From assembly GCA_011620825.1 (NCBI GenBank), contig WOYN01000029.1, forward strand, positions 1-5,916: 5,916 nucleotides of DNA, in the 5' to 3' direction. The notes below the pieces were generated by a model. It had not been told where the DNA came from. It made no database searches and worked only from the letters and a program-made list of their open reading frames with translations. A program made the translations under genes and the position numbers. Of the stretch, positions 1 to 4,702 are shown one piece after another. How positions within the stretch are numbered: position 1 is the first letter of the stretch; each line of letters opens with the position of its first letter. The DNA comes from Candidatus Methanomethylophilaceae archaeon (GTDB lineage Archaea > Thermoplasmatota > Thermoplasmata > Methanomassiliicoccales > Methanomethylophilaceae).

Positions 1-1
1 G

Positions 2-361
2 AACTCGGACGTCGTCATCATGTGCACCCCGATCCATTACAGCGGCCCTTCCTCAGTGATAAAAACGGTTATAGACAGGTTCCAAACCTTATGGCCCCGC
101 GGATCTTCCGGACCCAGTTACATGGCCTGCATGATGTGCGGAGGGGATGCGAAACCCGAATTCAGAGGTGCTATGCACGTCTTCAAAGCGCTTTCTATAA
201 CGGCAGGGTCGAAATGGCTCGGAGAGCTCAAGATATCTGGAACGGATGCCAGGTCTCCTTCCGACATAAAAGACGAATGCAGGACATTCGTGTCGTCTAT
301 AGTGTCCATGGTCGGCTCCGGACAGGATACGTGCCAGATGTCGGGCGTTCATAATGCTTGA
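2..361 (+). CDS. NADPH-dependent FMN reductase-like flavoprotein (5' end missing)
   Basis: This is the C-terminal 119 residues of a flavodoxin-fold protein; the reading frame is open to the left edge, so the start and the N-terminal phosphate-binding loop lie outside the window. Seen: a hydrophobic strand followed by a turn and helix (SDVVIMCTPIHYSGPSS, then KTVIDRF), which matches the second FMN-contacting segment of the NADPH-dependent FMN reductase/iron-sulfur flavoprotein superfamily (pattern P-x-Y, small residues, then K-x-x-IDR). A later CMMCGG stretch occupies the place where this family has a strand and a glycine turn near the flavin. Such proteins use FMN, sometimes with an Fe-S cluster, to pass electrons from NAD(P)H or ferredoxin to small acceptors in the cytoplasm; the acceptor here is unknown. 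The start codon at position 20 is internal to the fold and is not the true start. It ends in TGA, 64 bases before the superoxide reductase gene. Confidence 0.75.
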   Translation, partial: NSDVVIMCTPIHYSGPSSVIKTVIDRFQTLWPRGSSGPSYMACMMCGGDAKPEFRGAMHVFKALSITAGSKWLGELKISGTDARSPSDIKDECRTFVSSIVSMVGSGQDTCQMSGVHNA

Positions 362-383
362 TACCGTTATGCGTTCCATGGAA

Positions 384-394
384 AGTATTATACG
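384..394 (+). promoter_or_regulatory. Possible TATA box of the superoxide reductase gene
   Basis: The 64-base gap upstream of the superoxide reductase gene contains the A/T-rich stretch AGTATTATAC. Typical archaeal spacing would put the transcript start near 415, giving a very short leader that just includes the GAGGT ribosome-binding site at 416-420. The match to an archaeal TATA box is only moderate, and transcription from the upstream flavoprotein gene is also possible. Confidence 0.4.
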
Positions 395-425
395 GTCCTA
401 AATAGAGTCCATACCGAGGTTAAAC

Positions 426-809
426 ATGGCAAAATTCAGATCTGTATATCATTGCAAGAAGTGCGGGAACTACGTCGAGGTCCTTTACGAAGGGAATGGA
501 TCGCTGTCATGCTGCGGCCAAGAAATGGAGCTCGTTGAGGTCAAATCTGCCGACTTCGCGCTCGAGAAGCACGTACCTTATATCGAGAAGAGGGACGGGG
601 GAGTGCTCGTAAAGGTCGGAAAGGAGACCGCCCATCCGATGATTCCCGAGCACTACATAGTCCACATCGAGATATGTGCGGACGGAATGCTTATGCGTCA
701 CTATCTAAAGCCCGGCGACAAGCCCGAGGCCTTCTTCGAAACCGATGCCAAGGTGATCACTGCGAGGGAACTCTGCAACGTGCACGGGGTCTGGAAGTCC
801 AACAACTGA
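426..809 (+). CDS. dfx: Desulfoferrodoxin (two-iron superoxide reductase)
   Basis: This cytoplasmic enzyme reduces superoxide to hydrogen peroxide without making oxygen, a typical defence of anaerobes. The 127 residues match the usual length of class I enzymes. The N-terminal desulforedoxin domain (about 1-37) has the rubredoxin-like iron site as C10, C13, C29 and C30. The superoxide reductase domain (about 40-125) has all ligands of the catalytic iron: H49, H70, H76, H120 and C117. The E47-K48 pair preceding H49, which family knowledge assigns to the mobile loop that steers and protonates superoxide, is intact. The ATG is supported by GAGGT at 416-420, five bases upstream, and by the normal N-terminus (MAKFRSVYHCKKCG). 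It ends in TGA. A flavoprotein gene lies just upstream on the same strand; it could help supply electrons, but that is inference. Rubredoxin, the usual donor, is not in the window. Confidence 0.96.
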   Translation: MAKFRSVYHCKKCGNYVEVLYEGNGSLSCCGQEMELVEVKSADFALEKHVPYIEKRDGGVLVKVGKETAHPMIPEHYIVHIEICADGMLMRHYLKPGDKPEAFFETDAKVITARELCNVHGVWKSNN

Positions 810-852
810 CCGTAACAGAAACCTCTTCCAAACTTCTTCCCGTTTCTATACC

Positions 853-895
853 GATATATTATATCATCCGTGCCCGATTACCGCGTGTCCAGGAG
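853..895 (+). promoter_or_regulatory. TATA box and ribosome-binding site for the charged small protein
   Basis: The 94-base gap after the superoxide reductase gene holds a clear A/T-rich element, TATATTATAT at 855-864, standing out from GC-rich surroundings. Archaeal spacing predicts a transcript start near 886. A Shine-Dalgarno site AGGAG follows at 891-895, eight bases before the ATG at 904. The pyrimidine-rich stretch at about 823-847 just upstream could help terminate the preceding transcript, but it has no clean T-run. Confidence 0.6.
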
Positions 896-903
896 CAGAT
901 CCG

Positions 904-1206
904 ATGGCGAGGAAAGAGATCAACAGCAACGCCAAGGCGAAAGAGAGGCACGCCGCCATAGCCGCAAGCCGCCGGAAGGAAGAGCTCGACAGGAAGAACC
1001 AGCTCTCCGATAATAAATACCGCAACAAGGTCATGGTCAAGAAGCGCCGCGAGAAGATCAGAGAGCTCCCCAAGGAAGATCGTGCGGAGGCGAAAGAAGA
1101 ACTGCGCAAGTTCATCGAAGACCTGAAGGCCCAGGAGGCCGCCGACAAAGAAGCATTTTTGAAGACGGTAAAAGAGAGGAAGGAGAAAGAACGCAAGCAC
1201 GACTGA
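904..1206 (+). CDS. Unrecognised, highly charged small basic protein
   Basis: I do not recognise a family. The 100-residue product is about half Lys, Arg, Glu and Asp (by my count 33 K/R against 22 D/E), with no cysteine, tryptophan, signal peptide or membrane segment. It has a single proline (in ELPKED, about residue 57). Long stretches suit continuous helix or coiled coil: a basic first half rich in KR (RRKEELDRK, VKKRREK) and a more mixed K/E second half ending ERKEKERKHD. Such composition is common in nucleic-acid- or ribosome-associated proteins, but that is only an inference. It is a real gene rather than chance because it has its own TATA box, an AGGAG site at good spacing, and a TGA stop like its neighbours. 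The opposite strand is also open here, as expected opposite K/E-rich codons. It forms a single-gene unit ahead of the leucine operon promoter. Confidence 0.7.
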   Translation: MARKEINSNAKAKERHAAIAASRRKEELDRKNQLSDNKYRNKVMVKKRREKIRELPKEDRAEAKEELRKFIEDLKAQEAADKEAFLKTVKERKEKERKHD

Positions 1207-1224
1207 AAGTTTCTCTTCGTGCAA

Positions 1225-1244
1225 TGCCCGTATGGGGCGGGGCA
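1225..1244 (+). promoter_or_regulatory. G/C palindromes just upstream of the leu TATA box, possible operator
   Basis: Two inverted repeats share one left arm: GCCC (1226-1229) with GGGC (1235-1238), and TGCCC (1225-1229) with GGGCA (1240-1244). The element ends about nine bases before the TATA box, next to where TFB would bind. That position suits a transcription factor site. A hairpin role in ending the upstream transcript is less likely because no T-run follows directly. Arms of four to five bases are short, so chance is possible. Confidence 0.25.
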
Positions 1245-1248
1245 ACCT

Positions 1249-1260
1249 AATATTTATATA
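1249..1260 (+). promoter_or_regulatory. Strong archaeal TATA box of the leucine operon
   Basis: AATATTTATATA, containing the near-ideal TTTATATA at 1253-1260, is the best promoter in the window. The usual distance of about 25 to 27 bases from box centre predicts a transcript start near 1281-1284. That places the first ATG with a ribosome-binding site (1301) about 18 bases into the message, and the likely leuA start about 93 bases in, leaving a leader long enough for regulation. Confidence 0.8.
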
Positions 1261-1300
1261 CCGTCTCTTTAATTAGAAACCAACCGTCAGGGGTCATGAA

Positions 1301-1342
1301 ATGATCTTCGCACAGCACGCCGGACTTCTACTTATCGGGTAA
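1301..1342 (+). CDS. Candidate leucine leader peptide, 13 residues
   Basis: A short ORF between the operon promoter and leuA reads MIFAQHAGLLLIG and stops at TAA. It is preceded by AGGGGT at 1289-1294, six bases from the ATG, a better ribosome-binding site than that of leuA itself. Four consecutive codons are branched-chain: CTT CTA CTT ATC (1325-1336). LeuA and its downstream genes use mostly CTG and CTC for leucine, so CTT/CTA runs look chosen to slow the ribosome when leucyl-tRNA is short. These codons form the 5' arm of two alternative hairpins whose 3' arms lie over the stop codon. This is the layout of bacterial leu leader peptides such as leuL; a comparable system in an archaeon is not something I know to be established. 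Alternatives: a chance ORF, or a remnant of an older leuA start, since it is in frame with leuA with only the TAA between them. Confidence 0.5.
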   Translation: MIFAQHAGLLLIG

Positions 1343-1375
1343 GTCAGTGTGAGCTTTGGCGGTTTGGTGGTTTTT
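1323..1375 (+). promoter_or_regulatory. Leader hairpins and T-run before leuA, possible attenuator
   Basis: Two mutually exclusive stems overlap the leader peptide's leucine codons: GACTT (1323-1327) with AAGTC (1341-1345), and ACTTA (1330-1334) with TAAGT (1340-1344, loop TCGGG). Further down, a G/T-rich segment ends in TTTTT at 1371-1375, immediately before the ATG. T-runs are the core of archaeal intrinsic terminators. The G/T segment can also pair with an A/C-rich stretch inside early leuA: GGTTTG (1361-1366) with CAAACC (1388-1393), or TGGTTT (1368-1373) with AAACCA (1389-1394). The second pairing would bury the GGTGG site used by leuA. So either early termination or translation blocking is conceivable. 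The individual stems are only five to six pairs, and no mechanism is shown. Confidence 0.35.
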
Positions 1376-2983
1376 ATGAGAACTAAACAAACCAGTGTAA
1401 GCGCTAGGGATATGGAGAAAATGCTCGCCGTGAGCCCATACAACAGGATCGCGCTCGAGGGTACTGAGCACATCGAAAGTGTTATGATATTCGACACTAC
1501 CCTGAGGGACGGAGAACAGGCCCCCGGGATCGCGATGGGCTCCGAAGACAAGATCCGTATAGCCATGGCACTGGACGACCTCGGTGTCGACATGATAGAG
1601 GCGGGTTTCGCCGCCTCTTCCGAGGCGGAGAAGGACACCCTCAGGAAGATCGCGGCCAACAGGCTGGACGCCCAGGTGTACAGCCTGGCACGCAGCGTCA
1701 GGTCGGATATCGACGCGGTCATCGATACAGGGCTGGATTCCATCCACACGTTCATAGCCACTTCAGACCTGCACATGAAGTACAAGCTGAAGATGACCCC
1801 CGAACAGGTCAAGGAGAAGGCCGTGCAGACCGTCGAATATGCCAAAGACCACGGTCTGAAGGTCCAGTTCTCCTGCGAGGACGCCACCCGCAGCAACATG
1901 GACTTCATGAAGGAAGTACTGGTGGCCGTACAGGGCGCCCACGTGGACTCGATCAATATACCGGACACGGTGGGAGTCATCACCCCGAGGGCGATGTCAT
2001 ATCTGATTTCGGAGATCAGGAAGGTTGTGAAGGTGCCCATCGCGGTGCACTGCCATAACGACATGGGGCTGGCAGTGGCCAACTCGATCGCGGCCGTCGA
2101 GGCGGGAGCGAAGATATGTCACGTCTGTGTCAACGGAATAGGCGAGAGGACGGGCAATGCGTCGCTGGAGGAGGTGGCCCTGAACCTGTTCGCAAATTAC
2201 GGTGTCGAAACTGTAGACATGTCCAAGATAGGACAGACCTCCAAACTGGTAGAGCGTATCACGGGCTTCCCTATAGCGTACAACAAGCCGATAGTCGGGC
2301 GCAATGCCTTTGCCCACGAATCCGGAATCCACGTTCATGGGGTCATGAGCAACACCGCAACGTACGAACCGTTCCTGCCCGAACTGGTGGGCGTCGACAG
2401 GCGCATCGTCATCGGAAAGCATTCAGGGATACACTCGGTACGGGGAAGGCTGGACGAGCTGGGCATAAAGTTCCCGGAGGACCACATGACCGAGCTGATG
2501 GCCGCCGTCAAGGAGATGGCCGTCGGCGGAAAACAGATCGACGACGCCGAGCTGATGACCATTGCGGACCACATCATGTGGAAGAAGGTCATAACCGACA
2601 GGGCGGTAAGCCTGGAAGAGTTTGCGGTCTTCACCGGGAAAGATATAACATCTACTGCCACCGTGACCGTCGACATCGCAGGCGAGAGGAGGACCGTGTC
2701 CGAGACAGGCGTCGGTCCGGTCGACGCATCGATCAAAGCCATAAGAAAGGCCGTCAACGACAAGATGTCCATGGAAGAATACAAGCTGAGCGCCATAACA
2801 GGAAAGAGCGACTCGATATGCGAGGTGACCGTAATGGTTAAGAACGTTCGGGGCGACGGGTCCCTGTCCGTCGGCAAGGCCGTCGGGCTGGACATCGTCG
2901 AGACGTCTGTGGATGCCACCATGGCCGCCATAAACAGGGATTACGCCAGACAGAGGAATGATAATGGGAAAGACAATTGCTGA
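1376..2983 (+). CDS. leuA: 2-isopropylmalate synthase with leucine-regulatory domain
   Basis: Condenses acetyl-CoA with 2-oxoisovalerate, the committed step of leucine synthesis. Numbered from ATG 1376 (535 residues), the HMGL-like TIM barrel carries DTTLRDGEQ (40-48), HCHND (225-229) and NGIGERTGN (253-261). By family knowledge D45, H225, H227 and N261 bind the divalent metal and R44 is catalytic. HESGIH and the linker follow, then a C-terminal LeuA dimer/regulatory domain (about 406-524, including GVGPVDA and a late SVDATMAAIN) that normally senses leucine. Barrel segments HTFIATS, DTVGV-PRAM and LAVANS-AAVEAGA resemble isopropylmalate synthase more than citramalate synthase, which I would still keep as the main alternative. 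The start is uncertain: GTG 1349 lacks a good ribosome-binding site, ATG 1376 has GGTGG five bases upstream, and ATG 1412 or 1421 would still keep the AVSPYN motif. The 3' end overlaps leuC by 20 bases. Confidence 0.88.
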   Translation: MRTKQTSVSARDMEKMLAVSPYNRIALEGTEHIESVMIFDTTLRDGEQAPGIAMGSEDKIRIAMALDDLGVDMIEAGFAASSEAEKDTLRKIAANRLDAQVYSLARSVRSDIDAVIDTGLDSIHTFIATSDLHMKYKLKMTPEQVKEKAVQTVEYAKDHGLKVQFSCEDATRSNMDFMKEVLVAVQGAHVDSINIPDTVGVITPRAMSYLISEIRKVVKVPIAVHCHNDMGLAVANSIAAVEAGAKICHVCVNGIGERTGNASLEEVALNLFANYGVETVDMSKIGQTSKLVERITGFPIAYNKPIVGRNAFAHESGIHVHGVMSNTATYEPFLPELVGVDRRIVIGKHSGIHSVRGRLDELGIKFPEDHMTELMAAVKEMAVGGKQIDDAELMTIADHIMWKKVITDRAVSLEEFAVFTGKDITSTATVTVDIAGERRTVSETGVGPVDASIKAIRKAVNDKMSMEEYKLSAITGKSDSICEVTVMVKNVRGDGSLSVGKAVGLDIVETSVDATMAAINRDYARQRNDNGKDNC

Positions 2984-4223
2984 GAAGATTCTCTCAGAAA
3001 AATCAGGTACGGACGCTTACGCGGGCCAGATCGTAGTCGCTAACGTGGACTATGTGATGGTCAACGACGTAACGGGACCGATAGCGTTCAGAGAATACGA
3101 GAAACTGAAGACGAAAGACCTCCGAAAGGACCGCCTGGTCCTGATACCGGACCACTATGTTCCCAACAAGGACATCCTCTCGGCCGAACAGGCGAAGGAG
3201 ATGAGGGAGTTCGCTTCGAAGCATGGGATCAAGAACTACTTCGAGGTAGGAAAGGGAGGCGTCTGCCACCAGGTCATGATCGAAGAAGGCTTCGCCGCGC
3301 CCGGAAGGCTGATCGTCGGAGCGGATTCCCATACATGCACGTACGGAGGCATCAACGCGTTCTCCACGGGCATCGGTTCGACGGAGGCATGCGCGGCGTT
3401 CACGACCGGGCGTCTCTGGTTCAAAGTACCCGAGACGATCAAGGTCGAGCTCACCGGCAGGTTCGTCGGCGGCGCCTGCGGAAAGGACCTGATAATCAAG
3501 ATAATAACCGACATCGGAGTGGACGGAGCGAACTATAAGGTGTTCGAGTTCCACGGGCCGGGCATCGCCAATATAACCGTTTCCGACCGTCTCACAATTT
3601 CCAACATGGCCATCGAGGCCGGAGGCAAAGGAGGGATATTCCCCTGCGACAGGCTCACCGAGGAATACATCAAAGATACGGCAAAAGGCGAATGGAAGGC
3701 CGTGGAGGCCGACGGGGACGCGAAATATTCCTCCGTGCTCAGGTACGACCTTTCGAAGATCGTTCCGATGGTAGCGTATCCCCATCTCCCGGAGAACGGA
3801 CGCCCCGTGAAAGACTCGGACGTCAAGATCGACCAGGCCTATCTCGGTTCCTGCACCAACGGGCGCATCGAGGACATGAGGATAGCGGCCGATGTCGTCA
3901 AAGGACGCAAGGTGGCCGACGGCGTAAGATTCCTCGTGGTCCCCGCCAGCCAGAAAGTGTTCAGGCAGATGATCGACGAAGGGATCATGCAGACATTCCT
4001 GGAATGCGGGGCTTTCGTTTCGGGGCCCACATGCGGGGCATGTCTCGGAGGATACATGGGGATCCTGGCCGCAGGCGAGAAGTCCGTATCGTCCACGAAC
4101 AGGAACTTCATAGGAAGGATGGGGGACAAGAACTCAGAAGTATACCTCGCGGGCCCGGCCGTCGTGGCCGCCTCGGCCGTTGCAGGGAAGATCGTCACCC
4201 CCGAACAGCTGGAGGGACAGTGA
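2964..4223 (+). CDS. leuC: 3-isopropylmalate dehydratase large subunit
   Basis: Large, cluster-bearing half of isopropylmalate isomerase; with LeuD it converts 2-isopropylmalate to 3-isopropylmalate by dehydration and rehydration. The 419 residues fit the archaeal/short LeuC class. Seen: GADSHT (119-124), the aconitase-family signature, and the three [4Fe-4S] ligands C297 (in GSCTNGR), C357 and C360 (in GPTCGACLGG). I place the start at ATG 2964 because GAGG at 2953-2956 sits seven bases upstream and the protein then begins MGKTIAEKIL, the usual LeuC start; ATG 2958 is only one base from that site. It begins inside the end of leuA and its TGA shares one base with the leuD ATG, so translation is probably coupled. 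Methanogens also carry a paralogue for homoaconitase in coenzyme B synthesis; the neighbours and the LeuD loop argue for leucine here. Confidence 0.93.
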   Translation: MGKTIAEKILSEKSGTDAYAGQIVVANVDYVMVNDVTGPIAFREYEKLKTKDLRKDRLVLIPDHYVPNKDILSAEQAKEMREFASKHGIKNYFEVGKGGVCHQVMIEEGFAAPGRLIVGADSHTCTYGGINAFSTGIGSTEACAAFTTGRLWFKVPETIKVELTGRFVGGACGKDLIIKIITDIGVDGANYKVFEFHGPGIANITVSDRLTISNMAIEAGGKGGIFPCDRLTEEYIKDTAKGEWKAVEADGDAKYSSVLRYDLSKIVPMVAYPHLPENGRPVKDSDVKIDQAYLGSCTNGRIEDMRIAADVVKGRKVADGVRFLVVPASQKVFRQMIDEGIMQTFLECGAFVSGPTCGACLGGYMGILAAGEKSVSSTNRNFIGRMGDKNSEVYLAGPAVVAASAVAGKIVTPEQLEGQ

Positions 4224-4702
4224 TGGATAAGATCGAAGGCAAAGTATGGAAGTTCGGCGACAACGTCGACACGGACCAGATCATTCCGGCCGAGCGCCTG
4301 GTGTCCGCAAACCTGGACCACCTGAACGATTTTATATTCGAGAAGGTGAGGCCGGGATTCGCGCAGCAGGCCGGCAAAGGCGACATCATCGTCGCAGGCA
4401 AGAACTTCGGTTGCGGTTCCTCGAGGGAGCATGCTCCCCTTTCGCTGATAGAGTCGGGATTCTCCTGCATAGTGGCCGAATCGTTCGCACGCATATTCTA
4501 CAGGAACTCGATGAACATCGGGCTTCTGCTGATCGAATGCAAAGTGGACGCTGAAGAGGGGGACGTCATATCGGTGGACCCCGATAAGGGCGAGGTCGAG
4601 GCCGGCGGAAAGATATACAAATTCCCGCAGTACCCCGGTTTCATCAGTGAGATGGTCAAGGCTGGCGGGCTCATGAACTTGGTAAAAGAGGGAAGACTAT
4701 GA
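4223..4702 (+). CDS. leuD: 3-isopropylmalate dehydratase small subunit
   Basis: Small swivelling subunit that completes the isomerase active site with LeuC. The 159 residues are a normal archaeal length. Seen: FGDNVDTDQIIPAERLVS near the start, the loop GCGSSREHAP (63-72, with the substrate-binding Ser/Arg of the aconitase swivel domain), and AESFARIFYRN (85-95). The specificity loop reads RLVS at 25-28. In characterised Methanocaldococcus enzymes, as I recall them, isopropylmalate isomerase has a YLV-type loop and homoaconitase has YLRT. The LV favours isopropylmalate, although the usual Tyr is Arg here. The ATG overlaps the leuC stop (TGATG) and has GGAGGG at 4211-4216, six bases upstream, the strongest ribosome-binding site in the operon. 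Its own stop overlaps leuB as ATGA. Confidence 0.94.
   Translation: MDKIEGKVWKFGDNVDTDQIIPAERLVSANLDHLNDFIFEKVRPGFAQQAGKGDIIVAGKNFGCGSSREHAPLSLIESGFSCIVAESFARIFYRNSMNIGLLLIECKVDAEEGDVISVDPDKGEVEAGGKIYKFPQYPGFISEMVKAGGLMNLVKEGRL

Noticed and set aside
674..961. Plus-strand frame overlapping the end of the superoxide reductase gene and the next gene
   Set aside because: Its first half lies out of frame within a certain gene, it spans the TATA box of the next gene, and the product has low-complexity Arg-rich sequence typical of a shadow frame.
859..1245. Long minus-strand frame with a leucine- and phenylalanine-rich, membrane-like product
   Set aside because: It is the mirror of Lys/Glu-rich codons of the charged protein; the TATA box and ribosome-binding site both serve the plus strand, and the minus frame runs over the leu promoter region.
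1349..1375. GTG 1349 as the leuA start
   Set aside because: No usable ribosome-binding site lies at the right distance, and the extra nine residues (MSFGGLVVF) are not a known LeuA feature. Re-initiation six bases after the leader stop remains a minor possibility.
1294..2082. Minus-strand frame antisense to leuA
   Set aside because: It overlaps clear LeuA catalytic motifs and has no promoter or ribosome-binding support.
2958..2963. ATG 2958 as the leuC start
   Set aside because: Only one base separates it from GAGG, whereas ATG 2964 has correct spacing and gives the standard MGKTIAEKIL start.
3692..4222. Upstream extension of the leuD frame inside leuC
   Set aside because: The extension is Arg-rich noise opposite certain leuC codons; homology begins at ATG 4223 with its own GGAGGG.
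4324..4338. TATA-like TTTTATATTC inside leuD
   Set aside because: It lies within conserved coding sequence of a fully coupled operon, with no suitably placed start downstream.
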